Shown here: positions 7,876-16,714 of the stretch, piece after piece
Layout: each line of letters begins with the position of its first letter
Position numbering within the stretch: the first letter of the stretch is position 1
From: Pseudomonas mosselii
Lineage (GTDB): Bacteria > Pseudomonadota > Gammaproteobacteria > Pseudomonadales > Pseudomonadaceae
DNA: 64,000 nt
Assembly (NCBI RefSeq): GCF_003205295.1
Contig: NZ_QJRP01000001.1
Span: forward strand, 62,001 to 126,000
Reading direction: 5' to 3'
Translations under genes and position numbers: made by a program
Notes under the pieces: generated by a model
Databases searched by the model: none
The model's input: only the letters and a program-made list of their open reading frames with translations
What the model was told of the DNA's origin: nothing

Positions 7876-9025
7876 ACTTCTGTCCATGGAGCAGCCGCTC
7901 CTGATGCCCACTGACATCGAATCTGATACGTCACTTCCGGGCACGGCGATCCAGCTGCCAGGCGACTGCGCAACACCGGCAAGGGTCGCAACGGCCAGGC
8001 AGGACCTGAGTGTCCGGCTGGATCCGCCAGCGCTACTGGCGACGGGGCAGCAACAGGACCAGGTAATCGACAAGCTGATCGACCCTGAACGCCTCATGCA
8101 ACCGGGGCTGGTTGTGATGCCTGATGTCGGTGCGTTGATACTCGGCCAACTCGCCGGGGACATCTCCGACGCCGAACTGGATATCCGCCTCACCGAACTG
8201 ATGAGCCGGTTAGGTGCTCGCCAGACCGAGCTGAACCTGCAGCAGGTACGTCAGCTCACCGAGCAGAACCGCCAGCAGATGACGCTAAACGCGCAGAAGA
8301 TGGAGGAGGTGGCCCAGCGACACCAGGACGCCGGCACCGCGAGCGTGTTCGCCAAGGTCTTTGGCTGGGCGGCGGCCATCGTGTCCATCGTGGTGGGAAC
8401 CGTCATGGTCGCCACCGGCCTGGGCGCTGTCGCGGGCGCCTTGATGATCGCCGGGGGCGTCATGGGCGTGGTGTCCATGTCGCTGAACCAGGCGGCCGAA
8501 GACGGGCATATCTCCAAGGAGGTGATGAAGTACCTCGGGCCGGTGCTGATGGCGCTGGAAGTCGCCCTGGCGCTGGCCTCGGTGGTGCTGACCTGCGGTG
8601 GCAGCCTCACGGTGGTCGCCGCCAGGGTGGCCGGCAAGGTGAGTGGCAAGGTCGCGCAGACGGTCCTGTCGGTGGGCCAGAAGATCCAGGGCGTCGCCTC
8701 CACCAGTGTCACCTCGACTGCCAGCGCGGGCACCCGGGCCAACCTGCAGATGACCCTTGCCGGCGCCAGCATGGCGACCACCACGCTCTCCAGCGCCGGG
8801 CAGGCGGCCAGTTCGGTCATGCAGGGGCTGGCGCTGCGCAGCGAGGCCCAGCTGGCGGAAATGCGCCTGCTGCTGGACCAGGGACACAGCTATCTCGAAC
8901 AGTTGGCCAGGGAGCTTGAACAGTTGCTTGCCAAGAAGCAGCAACGCTTCGAGCAAATGCTGGAGCTATTGAACAACCGCAGCAAAGCCTGCGCTGATAT
9001 CGCCTGCCGAAACGTCATCGCTTGA
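7865..9025 (+). CDS. popB: Major hydrophobic translocator (YopB/PopB, SctE)
   Basis: Pore-forming translocator inserted into the host membrane. The 386-residue product has a coiled-coil stretch near residues 115-155, then two hydrophobic segments near 166-205 and 226-253, and a C-terminal amphipathic helix; this is the YopB/PopB plan and length. I start at ATG 7865, which follows AAGGAGG and overlaps lcrH; the frame is open further upstream inside lcrH, but that portion is out-of-frame lcrH code. Cargo of the preceding chaperone. Confidence 0.92.
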   Translation: MRAELLSMEQPLLMPTDIESDTSLPGTAIQLPGDCATPARVATARQDLSVRLDPPALLATGQQQDQVIDKLIDPERLMQPGLVVMPDVGALILGQLAGDISDAELDIRLTELMSRLGARQTELNLQQVRQLTEQNRQQMTLNAQKMEEVAQRHQDAGTASVFAKVFGWAAAIVSIVVGTVMVATGLGAVAGALMIAGGVMGVVSMSLNQAAEDGHISKEVMKYLGPVLMALEVALALASVVLTCGGSLTVVAARVAGKVSGKVAQTVLSVGQKIQGVASTSVTSTASAGTRANLQMTLAGASMATTTLSSAGQAASSVMQGLALRSEAQLAEMRLLLDQGHSYLEQLARELEQLLAKKQQRFEQMLELLNNRSKACADIACRNVIA

Positions 9026-9039
9026 TCAAGGAGTCAATC

Positions 9040-9861
9040 ATGAGTCTGTCCATTTCCAATATCGATCATTTGTCCCACGTGGATGCCCAGCTACCGGTCA
9101 TCGAAGAGCAAAAGGCCGGGCAACCGCTGTGGGCGATGCTGGCCATGCCATGCGCAACAGCGAGCGCGGTATTTGCCGAGAAGCAAGGGCGGGTCAGCCT
9201 GGATTCGCCCCAGGCCACGCCCTGCAGCCAGGACCTGGAGAGTCTGCTGGCCATTCTCCGTGCCGCCATGCAGGTGCGTGACGGCCACGCGCAGGGGCGC
9301 AGGACCCAGGCCGAAGTCAGCGTGCTGGCGAGCAAGGAACAGATCAGTTGGATGAGAACGGCCAGCAACGCATTGTTCGCCTCGGCGGCCGTCAGTGGCG
9401 CACTGGGCATGTTCACCCTGGCCAGTGGCACCACCGGTATGCTCAAGAACCTGGGTGACGCGCGCACGATCAAGGGCCTGGAACAAGCCAGCCATGCTGC
9501 CGAATATGCCAAGCCCGGCGAGGTGGCGATGGCCTCGAAAAAACTGATCGCCGAGAACCGTATCGAGGTCAAGCACCTGCAGAATGCCATCGACACCCGC
9601 AATACCACGCTGCACACGCTCAATGGCGTGGCCCAGAGTGGCGCCGCCTTCGGCACGGGCATCGCCCATGCCATCAAGTCGCTGCAGGATGTGTGGGCAA
9701 AAGAACAGGAGCTCGAGGCAGCGGTTGCCGGCAACCAGAAGGAACTGTTCCAGCGCTACACCGACGACCTGGCGAAGATGATCGACCAGGTGCGTCAGCT
9801 CATCCAGGAGATCCTGCGCAACGACAACCAGGGCATCAGGGCTGCGGGCATCATGGCCTGA
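9040..9861 (+). CDS. popD: Minor translocator (YopD/PopD, SctB)
   Basis: Second pore protein. 273 residues with one hydrophobic segment (about 109-131, ASNALFASAAVSGALGMF...) and a C-terminal amphipathic coiled coil (around AKEQELEAAVAGNQKELFQ), matching the YopD/PopD plan though slightly shorter than YopD. A strong AAGGAG six bases before ATG 9040 fixes the start. It closes the translocator operon: a textbook terminator follows 29 bases after the stop. Confidence 0.9.
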   Translation: MSLSISNIDHLSHVDAQLPVIEEQKAGQPLWAMLAMPCATASAVFAEKQGRVSLDSPQATPCSQDLESLLAILRAAMQVRDGHAQGRRTQAEVSVLASKEQISWMRTASNALFASAAVSGALGMFTLASGTTGMLKNLGDARTIKGLEQASHAAEYAKPGEVAMASKKLIAENRIEVKHLQNAIDTRNTTLHTLNGVAQSGAAFGTGIAHAIKSLQDVWAKEQELEAAVAGNQKELFQRYTDDLAKMIDQVRQLIQEILRNDNQGIRAAGIMA

Positions 9862-9890
9862 GCGCGTCTGTCTTCCTGACAGGATGTTCC

Positions 9891-9923
9891 AAGCCGCAAG
9901 GATCTGGGTTCTTGCGGCTTTTT
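9891..9923 (+). terminator. Rho-independent terminator after popD
   Basis: A perfect 10-bp stem AAGCCGCAAG / CTTGCGGCTT with a ten-base loop is followed by a T run. It separates the translocator operon from the gene of unknown function downstream. Confidence 0.93.
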
Positions 9924-9973
9924 CATGCTTGCGCATCCACGAACAGCGTGCCGGCCCAGCTATGCCGAAAAGT

Positions 9974-10025
9974 GCAAAAAAGGCGATAAGGGCTGATGGG
10001 GCCTGATGTGCAGCGTCGGTATCGT
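9974..10025 (+). promoter_or_regulatory. Degenerate ExsA-type site before the unknown T3SS-linked gene
   Basis: GCAAAAAA (9974-9981) differs from TnAAAAnA only at the first base. TGATG (9994-9998) and a TATCGT -10 (10020-10025) sit at the same offsets as in the strong sites; the GnC element is GAT here. The site is 117 bases before the start codon. The match is partial and could be chance, but the spacing is exact. Confidence 0.4.
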
Positions 10026-10141
10026 TCGCTCAGCTTCCACAATGTTGGAGGCAAGACACTTCGGAGAAGATCTCTGTTCTTGCTGGTGTGAGAGTGGTCT
10101 TTTCCCCAAGTCAAACGATGCTGCAAGAAGAGGTTTGCACA

Positions 10142-11350
10142 ATGATCGAATCGGTTTCAACCAGTTGGGTGTGTGGCGCCGACCTGGACCCCGTCAACGA
10201 GAGCAGTGACTGCGCCCAGGTGAAAACCAGCGAGTCGGCGCAGCGCCTGGCGCGTCACGAGGAGCCGCAGAAGCATGGCATTCTGATGCGCCTGTTCATT
10301 ACGATTGCCGAGTTCTTCGGCTTTCGTCCCTTTATGGCGGCGGGTGGTACACAGGCCGCGGCTTCGGCGCCGGACATGATGCGTACTTTGAACGAGCAGA
10401 TGGCCAAGGGGCTGCCGGATGTCATGAGGTCACAGGCCAGTGGAATTCTGGCAAGGCAGAAAGACCTGCCAACCGAGCAGTTCATGGCCAGCTATACGGA
10501 ACAGCTCACGGGCAGCAACATCATGCGTAACGCCAACTGCCTGTTGTCGAATGTCGTCAAGCTGGGCGATCTTGTGCCAGAGCTGAAGGTCGAGACGAGG
10601 ATCAACGAGGTCGATATCGCCAAAGGATATTCTTTGAAGGAAGCCCAGTTCCCGAAAAATATCGAACTGATGCAGCAAGATCCGACGGCTGCCGCCAAGG
10701 TGCTCGATGCGGTGATTTTCCTGGCTTCGAGATTTGCCGAGTTTCCGGACCCCGAGCAAGTGGGACCTGAAGCGGTGGTGGAGTTTGTCAAAGAGGTCGA
10801 TGCTGATTTCATTGAACTGTTCGCCCAGAAGCCTGATGCGGTGGTGGCGGTTGTCGTGGTGGATGCAAGCGACGATGCCCCTGCGCTGGTGAGTGGCACT
10901 TTGGCTGGAGCGAGCGCTGCACCGCCTGTGGAGCCTGAAGTGACCTACGACGCGACGACCTCCGGACAGCCTGATCCGGTAACGTCGCTGAAGACCGTCA
11001 AGCTCGGCTTTGTCAAGATTGACGACGAGGTCGCTATGCCGACGCGCAATGACTTCAACGCGACCGTGAGTTCGCTACAGCGGCCGACCAGTCCGCTCTC
11101 TCAGTCGTTCGAGCACCTGGAACGTCTTGCCGAACATGGCAGCACCGCCGAAAAGGCAATCGCCTCGATGGTGCTGGACCACACGGCGGTAGGTCAGACC
11201 CACTCCTACGGCGACCTCTTCGGTCAGCGTAAGTTGGAACCCTATCTGTTGCAGGCCCACTCCGCGCTCTCGTTCGTGGACACGCTGCAGAAGAAACTGG
11301 ATATGGCCGGGCGTCTGCTCGGCAACCTGCAGGCTGCCGACGCGGCTTGA
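10142..11350 (+). CDS. Unrecognised 402-residue protein, candidate T3SS substrate
   Basis: I do not recognise this protein. It lies directly after the translocator operon, in its own transcription unit with a possible activator site and a terminator. The N-terminal 45 residues are polar and Ser/Thr/Glu rich, compatible with a secretion signal; a hydrophobic patch (about 47-68) follows; the middle (about 225-300) is low-complexity, rich in Ala, Val, Pro and Asp; the last 100 residues look helical. No catalytic motif is obvious. ATG 10142 is preceded by AAGAGG at eight bases, better than an in-frame ATG at 10088. A secreted effector, a structural accessory or a regulator are all possible; effector is my inference from position. 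Confidence 0.6.
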   Translation: MIESVSTSWVCGADLDPVNESSDCAQVKTSESAQRLARHEEPQKHGILMRLFITIAEFFGFRPFMAAGGTQAAASAPDMMRTLNEQMAKGLPDVMRSQASGILARQKDLPTEQFMASYTEQLTGSNIMRNANCLLSNVVKLGDLVPELKVETRINEVDIAKGYSLKEAQFPKNIELMQQDPTAAAKVLDAVIFLASRFAEFPDPEQVGPEAVVEFVKEVDADFIELFAQKPDAVVAVVVVDASDDAPALVSGTLAGASAAPPVEPEVTYDATTSGQPDPVTSLKTVKLGFVKIDDEVAMPTRNDFNATVSSLQRPTSPLSQSFEHLERLAEHGSTAEKAIASMVLDHTAVGQTHSYGDLFGQRKLEPYLLQAHSALSFVDTLQKKLDMAGRLLGNLQAADAA

Positions 11351-11357
11351 GCTTGAG

Positions 11358-11393
11358 ACTGGCTGGGGCCTCAAGGCCCCCGGCCAGTTCTTC
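11358..11393 (+). terminator. Terminator at the right end of the T3SS locus
   Basis: ACTGGC-T-GGGGCC pairs with GGCCCC-CG-GCCAGT around a TCAA loop, followed by TTCTTC. It lies eight bases after the stop of the unknown gene and marks the end of the T3SS region; the next gene is on the opposite strand. Confidence 0.8.
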
Positions 11394-11406
11394 GCATTCT
11401 TTCAGC

Positions 11407-11844
11407 TCACCCGTTGTGAAACCAACCCAGGGTGATCATCGTCACCACGATGTAGCGCCCGCCCTTGGCCAGGGTGACCAGCAGCACGAAACGCCAGAAC
11501 GGCTCGCGCATGATCCCGGCGATCAAGGTCAGCGGGTCGCCGATCACCGGCATCCAGCTCAGCAGCAATGACCACTGGCCCCAGCGCTGGTAGCGTTGCT
11601 GGGCGCGTTCCAGCTGGTTGGCGCTGAACGGGAACCAGCGGCGTTCGCGCAGGTGCTCGATTGCCCGGCCCAGCAGCCAGTTGACGATGGAGCCGAGCAC
11701 GTTACCGAGCGTGGCCACCAGCAGCAGGGTCGCCCAGGCGCCTGGCTCGCGCAGCAGCAGCCCGACCAGCACGGCCTCGGACTGCAGCGGCAGCAGGGTG
11801 GCGGCGCCGAAGGCGCTGAGGAACAGCGCCCCAAGGCTGAGCAT
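11407..11844 (-). CDS. YqaA/DedA-like inner-membrane protein
   Basis: 145 residues with several hydrophobic helices and the SNARE-associated/DedA-type core (LLSWMPVIGDPLTLIAGIMR), typical of the YqaA subgroup. DedA-type proteins act in the inner membrane, probably as lipid or small-molecule transporters; the role of YqaA itself is not established. The start overlaps the stop of the DUF411 gene by one base, so it is transcribed with the copper genes upstream. It also marks the return to ordinary chromosome beside the T3SS locus. Confidence 0.8.
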   Translation of the reverse strand: MLSLGALFLSAFGAATLLPLQSEAVLVGLLLREPGAWATLLLVATLGNVLGSIVNWLLGRAIEHLRERRWFPFSANQLERAQQRYQRWGQWSLLLSWMPVIGDPLTLIAGIMREPFWRFVLLVTLAKGGRYIVVTMITLGWFHNG

Positions 11845-12272
11845 CAGTAGCTGGCGACCACGGTGTCCTGGCCATCCCGGGTCACACCGATGACCTGGTA
11901 GGCATCCTTGTGGTCACCCATTTCCATGCCCGGCGAGCCCATGGGCATGCCTGGCACCGCGAGGCCCTTGAGGTCGTCGCGCTTGGCCAGCAGGCGCACC
12001 TGTTCGGCCGGCACATGGCCTTCGACGAACTTGCCGTTGATCACCCCAGTGTGGCACGACGCCAGGCGTGGCTCGACGCCCAGGCGCTGCTTGACCGCGC
12101 TCATGTTCGGCTCAACGTGGTCATTGACGGTGAAGCCGTTGTCGCTCAGGTGCTTGATCCACTCCTTGCAGCAACCGCAGTTGGGGTCGCGGTAGACATC
12201 GATGGTCTCGGCGGCCTGAGCCAGGCCGGTGACGGCCAGCAGGCCGAGGGTGAGCAGGTGTTTGCGCAGCAT
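11844..12272 (-). CDS. DUF411 periplasmic metal-binding protein
   Basis: 142 residues with a cleavable signal peptide (LLAVTGLAQAAE) followed by the DUF411 core: a DPNCGCCKEW cysteine cluster, a conserved SCHTG segment and the GHVPAEQ motif. DUF411 proteins are usually found with Cop or Cus loci and are thought to bind copper in the periplasm. The C-terminal part has a Met-rich GMPMGSPGMEMGDH stretch that fits copper(I) binding. Start chosen at the ATG with GGAG seven bases upstream. Lies downstream of copAB with a REP pair between. Confidence 0.88.
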   Translation of the reverse strand: MLRKHLLTLGLLAVTGLAQAAETIDVYRDPNCGCCKEWIKHLSDNGFTVNDHVEPNMSAVKQRLGVEPRLASCHTGVINGKFVEGHVPAEQVRLLAKRDDLKGLAVPGMPMGSPGMEMGDHKDAYQVIGVTRDGQDTVVASY

Positions 12273-12361
12273 GGTGGAGCTCCTGTGAAACAAAACACAT
12301 TGAGTTGATCAGCGCCGGCTCTCAATGGAACATAGCGTAACTTATTGATTTAGCTTGACCC

Positions 12362-12478
12362 AGTGGGAGCGGCCTTGCGTCGCGAAAGGGGCGCGCAGCG
12401 GCCCCAGATTCCAAGTCACCATCGAAATTGCTGGGGGCTGCTGCGCAGCCCTTTCGCGACGCAAGGCCGCTCCCACAG
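12362..12478. repeat. REP pair between copB and the DUF411 gene
   Basis: Two copies of a roughly 30-base REP element (…GTGGGAGCGGCCTTGCG…) lie in opposite orientation, about 57 bases apart, able to form one long hairpin. This is the usual Pseudomonas BIME layout. It could reduce expression of the downstream gene relative to copAB. Confidence 0.9.
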
Positions 12479-12510
12479 GAGGGCAGCTCCTGCAGGGCCG
12501 GCAGCAAACG

Positions 12511-13380
12511 TCAGAATCGCAGGCGAACCCCGGCCACCAGCCGGGTCTGGCCGATGTCCTCGCCCTCTTCCCGGGCCTGGTCGGCGCGGCTGCCGTGCAG
12601 CCGATTGAAGCTGACCCCGACATAGGGCGCGAACGCACGGGTGATCTCGTAGCGCAGGCGCAGGCCCACTTCGCTTTCGGCCAGCCCCGAGCCCTGTTCG
12701 CGCCCGGCATCGTTGCGCCCGAAGAAGTTGGCTTCGACGGTCGGCTCGAGGATCCAGCGATTGGTCAGCAGCATAGCGTAACCGGCCTCCAGGCGCAGCG
12801 CGGTCTGCTGCCGCTCGCCGGCGTAGGCGGTGGCCTCCAGCTCCAGGCCGTAGAGCGGCGTGCCCTGGATGCCGAATGCGGCCCAGCTCTGGCCGCTGGC
12901 GGGCTTGAAGTCCTGGCGTACACCACCCACCAGCTCCCACCAGGGGCTGATGGCATGCCCCCAGAGGGCCTGCAGCTCGGCCTTGTGCGTCCTGCCCTGT
13001 TCGCGTTCACCCTCGGTGCGCAGCCACAGGCGATCAATATCGCCGCCGACCCAGGCCGTGGCGTTCCAGTTCAGGGCGCCGCTGCTTTCGAAGTTCTGAT
13101 ATTCCAGCTGGTCGACGATCACTGCCCAGTTGGTCGCCCGATCATGTACCTGATGCCCCGGCAGCGGAGGGAAGGCCGCGCGGCGGTCGGCGTCGGTGAT
13201 CACCGGCAGCGGTGTGCGCGGCTGGCTGGGAGTTGCCGCCGCGTGGTTCATCTGGCTGTGGTCCATGGGCATGCTGCCATGGTTCATATGGTCCATACCC
13301 GCGGCCAGGACCCGTTCGCTGGCCAGCAAGGCCATCAGTGCGACACCGGTGACGATGTGGCGGTTGCGGTTCTCATTCAT
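12511..13380 (-). CDS. copB: Copper-resistance outer-membrane protein CopB
   Basis: 289 residues: an N-terminal signal peptide ([16 protein letters not shown]), a short His/Met-rich stretch ([18 protein letters not shown]) and then a beta-barrel-like domain ending in LVAGVRLRF, with the C-terminal Phe typical of outer-membrane proteins. CopB helps hold or pass copper at the outer membrane. The ATG at 13380 overlaps the copA stop by eight bases; a longer frame open upstream is copA read out of frame. Confidence 0.92.
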   Translation of the reverse strand: MNENRNRHIVTGVALMALLASERVLAAGMDHMNHGSMPMDHSQMNHAAATPSQPRTPLPVITDADRRAAFPPLPGHQVHDRATNWAVIVDQLEYQNFESSGALNWNATAWVGGDIDRLWLRTEGEREQGRTHKAELQALWGHAISPWWELVGGVRQDFKPASGQSWAAFGIQGTPLYGLELEATAYAGERQQTALRLEAGYAMLLTNRWILEPTVEANFFGRNDAGREQGSGLAESEVGLRLRYEITRAFAPYVGVSFNRLHGSRADQAREEGEDIGQTRLVAGVRLRF

Positions 13381-15109
13381 CGACCCGTACCTCGCGGAAC
13401 ATGCCGGTCTCCATGTGGTAGAGCAGGTGGCAGTGATAGGCCCAGCGGCCCAGGGCGTCGGCGGTGACGCGGTAGCTACGCCGGCTGCCGGGGGGCATGT
13501 CGATGGTGTGCTTGCGCACCAGGAAGCGCCCCTTTTCATCCTCCAGGTCGCTCCACATGCCGTGCAGGTGGATGGGATGGGTCATCATGGTGTCGTTGAC
13601 CAGGGTGATGCGTACCCGCTCGCCGTACTTCAGGCGCAGCGGCTCGGCATCGCTGAACTTGATGCCGTCGAACGACCAGGCGAAGCGCTCCATGTGGCCG
13701 GTCAGGTGCAGTTCGATCTCCCGTGACGGCTCGCGCCCGTCCGGATCGGGGTAGGGACTGCGCAGGTCGGCGTAGGTCAGCACCCGGCGACCGTTGTCGC
13801 GCAGGCCGATGCCGGGGTCGGCCAGATTGGCGCGGGGGGCCATGGTCTGCATGTCCACCAACGGGTTGTCGGTCTCGCTGGCAGGGTGGTTTTGCATCAT
13901 GGCCATGCCGGCCATGTTCGAGTGGTCCATGCCCGCCATGTTGCCGTGGTCCATCGCTGACATGTTCGAATGGTCCATCCCACCCATGCCGCCGTGGCCC
14001 ATGTCGTCCATGCTCAGCACCGGACGCGGGTCCGGCTCGGGTACGGGGGCCTGCAAACCCGCCGCGCGGGCCAGGGTGCCACGGGCGAAGCCGGTGCGGT
14101 CCATGCTCTGGGCGTACAGCGTGTAGGCGGGCAGGTTGCCCATGGTGACCAGCACGTCATAGGTCTCGGCCACGGCGATGCGCAGCTCGTCCACGGTCAC
14201 CGGGGTCACCGGCAGGCCGTCGGCGGCGATCACCGTGAGCTTCAGGCCCGGAATGCGGAAGTCGAAGTAGGTCATCGCCGAGGCGTTGATCAGGCGCAGG
14301 CGTACGGTCTCGCCGGGCTGGAACAGGCAGGTGAAGTTGCCGTCCGGGGGCTGGCCGTTGAGCAGGTAGGTGTAGCTGGCGGCGCTGATGTCGGCCAGGT
14401 CGGTGGGGCTCATGCGCATCTTCGCCCAGGCCCAGCGATTGTCGACGGCCTTGCCCCAGCCGTTCTCAGCAACATCATCGACGAAGTCGCCGACCGTGCG
14501 CTTGTGGTAGTTGAAGGCGTCTGACTGCTTCTTCAGGGTGGCCATCAGCGCTTCCGGCGCCTGGTCCGACCAGTCGCTGAACAACAGCACATGGTCGCGC
14601 TGGTACTTGTGCGGCTCGGGTTCGCGGGGCGCGATGACGATGGCGCCGTACACGCCGGCCTGCTCCTGCAGCCCTGAGTGGCTGTGGTACCAGTAGGTGC
14701 CGCTCTGGCGCAGGGTGAACTGATAGAGGTAGTCGCCGCCGGGCTCGATGCCGACGAAGCTCAGGCCCGGCACGCCGTCCATGTTGGCCGGCAGGATGAT
14801 GCCATGCCAGTGGATCGAGGTGGGCTGGTCCAGGCGGTTGCGCACGCGCAGGGTCACGGTGTCGCCCTCGCGCCAGCGCAGCTGCGGGCCGGGCAGGCTG
14901 GCGTTGATGGTCTGCGCGGTACGTGGGCGCCCGGTGATGTTGACTGGGGTCTGGCCGATGAACAGGTCGAACTGCTGGCCGCTCAGGTCATGCAGCGGCA
15001 GGCGGCCCTCGGCGGCCTGGGCCAGCGGGCGCCAGAGGCCGAGGCCGGCCAGGGCGCTGGCGGCCCCCAGGCCCTTGACGAAGGTGCGGCGGGTTGGAGT
15101 CGGTGGCAT
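13373..15109 (-). CDS. copA: Copper-resistance multicopper oxidase CopA
   Basis: Periplasmic multicopper oxidase that oxidises or sequesters copper. 578 residues. The N-terminus has a Tat signal ([17 protein letters not shown]). Copper ligand motifs are visible: [24 protein letters not shown] and [16 protein letters not shown] Met/His-rich insert with repeated MDHSNM / MDHGNM units lies before the last cupredoxin domain, the hallmark of CopA. Start at ATG 15109 with GAGAG upstream; the open frame further upstream includes a REP element and is not coding. No copRS pair is in the window. Confidence 0.95.
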   Translation of the reverse strand: MPPTPTRRTFVKGLGAASALAGLGLWRPLAQAAEGRLPLHDLSGQQFDLFIGQTPVNITGRPRTAQTINASLPGPQLRWREGDTVTLRVRNRLDQPTSIHWHGIILPANMDGVPGLSFVGIEPGGDYLYQFTLRQSGTYWYHSHSGLQEQAGVYGAIVIAPREPEPHKYQRDHVLLFSDWSDQAPEALMATLKKQSDAFNYHKRTVGDFVDDVAENGWGKAVDNRWAWAKMRMSPTDLADISAASYTYLLNGQPPDGNFTCLFQPGETVRLRLINASAMTYFDFRIPGLKLTVIAADGLPVTPVTVDELRIAVAETYDVLVTMGNLPAYTLYAQSMDRTGFARGTLARAAGLQAPVPEPDPRPVLSMDDMGHGGMGGMDHSNMSAMDHGNMAGMDHSNMAGMAMMQNHPASETDNPLVDMQTMAPRANLADPGIGLRDNGRRVLTYADLRSPYPDPDGREPSREIELHLTGHMERFAWSFDGIKFSDAEPLRLKYGERVRITLVNDTMMTHPIHLHGMWSDLEDEKGRFLVRKHTIDMPPGSRRSYRVTADALGRWAYHCHLLYHMETGMFREVRVDE

Positions 15110-15140
15110 GGGGTACTCTCGGTGCTGGCAAGGTCCATCC

Positions 15141-15194
15141 AATCGCGGGGCAAGCCCGCTCCCACAGTGGGAGTGGGTTTGCCCCGCGATCGGG
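15141..15194. repeat. REP palindrome upstream of copA
   Basis: AATCGCGGGGCAAGCCCGCT and its inverted partner ending CCCCGCGAT face each other across a few bases, giving a near-perfect hairpin. It lies between trhP and copA, both on the minus strand. Confidence 0.9.
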
Positions 15195-15255
15195 AATGAC
15201 ACCGATGGTCGTCGCCAGCGCCTGTCAGCCACCTGAGGCGCGGATTACAGATTTG

Positions 15256-16590
15256 TCAGGCAACGGCCTCGCCACTCTCCAGGTCGCGCATCAGCAGGCC
15301 GAACTCCAGTGACACCTGCTCGGGAATCGGCAGGTACACCACATGGCCGTCGCCCGGCGCCACCTCGATGGCCTGCTGCTGGCGGTTGCACAGGCGGTGC
15401 AGGTCGAAGTGGTAGTTGCCGCGTGGGGTCATCAGCTCCAGGTGGTCGCCCACGGCGAAGCGGTTCTTCACCTTCACTTCGGCCAGGCCGTCCACGCGCA
15501 CCCCGGTCAGCTCGCCGACGAACTGCTGGCGCTCGGACACCGAGTTGCCGCGCTGGTAGTTCTGGTACTCGTCGTGCACGTGGCGGCGCAGGAAACCTTC
15601 GGTGTAGCCGCGCTGGGCGAGGGACTCGAGGTTGCTCATCAGGCCACGGTCGAACGGCCGCCCGGCCGCGGCGTCGTCGATGGCCTGGCGGTAGGACTGC
15701 ACGGCGCGGGCACAGTAGAAGTGCGACTTGGTACGGCCCTCGATCTTCAGCGAGTGCACGCCCATCCGGGCCAGGCGTTCGACATGCTGGATGGCGCGCA
15801 GGTCCTTGGCGTTCATGATGTAGGTGCCGTGCTCGTCCTCGAAGGCCGGCATCTCTTCGCCGGGGCGGTTGGACTCCTGAAGCAGGAACACCTGCTCGGT
15901 CGGCGCGCCGAGGCCCAGGGTCGGCTCGTATTCACGGACGATATCGCCGGTGGCGTTTTCGGTGGCCGGTGTGGCCTGGTACTTCCAGCGGCAGGCATTG
16001 GTGCAGGTGCCCTGGTTGGCGTCGCGCTTGTTCATGTAGCCCGACAGCAGGCAACGCCCGGAGTAGGCCATGCACAACGCGCCGTGCACGAAGACTTCCA
16101 GCTCCATCTCCGGCACCTGCTGGCGGATCTCTTCGATCTCTTCCAGCGAGAGCTCCCGCGACAGGATCACCCGGGTCAGCCCCATGCCTTGCCAGAACTG
16201 CACGCTGGCCCAGTTCACCGTGTTGGCCTGCACCGACAGGTGGATCGGCATCTGCGGGAAGTGTCGGCGCACCAGCATGATCAGCCCCGGGTCAGACATG
16301 ATCAGCGCATCCGGGCCCATCTCGATCACCGGCGCCAGGTCCTTGAGGAAGGTCTTGAGCTTGGCGTTGTGCGGGGCGATGTTGACCACCACGTAGAAGC
16401 GCTTGCCCTGGCCCTGGGCCTCCTGGATGCCGAGGGCCAGGTTGGCGTGGTCGAACTCGTTGTTGCGCACCCGCAGGCTGTAGCGCGGCTGACCGGCGTA
16501 GACCGCGTCGGCGCCGTAGGCGAAGGCATAGCGCATGGTCTTGAGGGTGCCGGCGGGGGCGAGCAGTTCGGGCTTGGCAGGAGGGGTCAT
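15256..16590 (-). CDS. trhP: tRNA hydroxylation protein TrhP (YegQ, peptidase U32 family)
   Basis: U32-family protein; E. coli TrhP (formerly YegQ) takes part in forming 5-hydroxyuridine at tRNA position 34 with prephenate-derived chemistry. The 444-residue product begins PELLAPAGTLKTMRYAFAYGADAVY, the U32 N-terminus, and has the conserved HGALCMAYSGRCLLS motif with cysteines and the CTNACRW segment, which probably bind an iron-sulfur cluster. The first ATG (16590) is chosen; upstream in-frame codons are TTG and GTG only. Older annotation as a protease or collagenase is probably wrong. Confidence 0.9.
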   Translation of the reverse strand: MTPPAKPELLAPAGTLKTMRYAFAYGADAVYAGQPRYSLRVRNNEFDHANLALGIQEAQGQGKRFYVVVNIAPHNAKLKTFLKDLAPVIEMGPDALIMSDPGLIMLVRRHFPQMPIHLSVQANTVNWASVQFWQGMGLTRVILSRELSLEEIEEIRQQVPEMELEVFVHGALCMAYSGRCLLSGYMNKRDANQGTCTNACRWKYQATPATENATGDIVREYEPTLGLGAPTEQVFLLQESNRPGEEMPAFEDEHGTYIMNAKDLRAIQHVERLARMGVHSLKIEGRTKSHFYCARAVQSYRQAIDDAAAGRPFDRGLMSNLESLAQRGYTEGFLRRHVHDEYQNYQRGNSVSERQQFVGELTGVRVDGLAEVKVKNRFAVGDHLELMTPRGNYHFDLHRLCNRQQQAIEVAPGDGHVVYLPIPEQVSLEFGLLMRDLESGEAVA

Positions 16591-16714
16591 GGTGCGCACC
16601 GGGGACAAAAGGCGCGGATGCTAAGGCGGCGGCACTGCGCATGTATTGATCTGGATCAACGGCACTTTTGCCGATGCGCGAGGCACTAAATTGTTGAGCC
16701 CCCGAGGAATGCCC

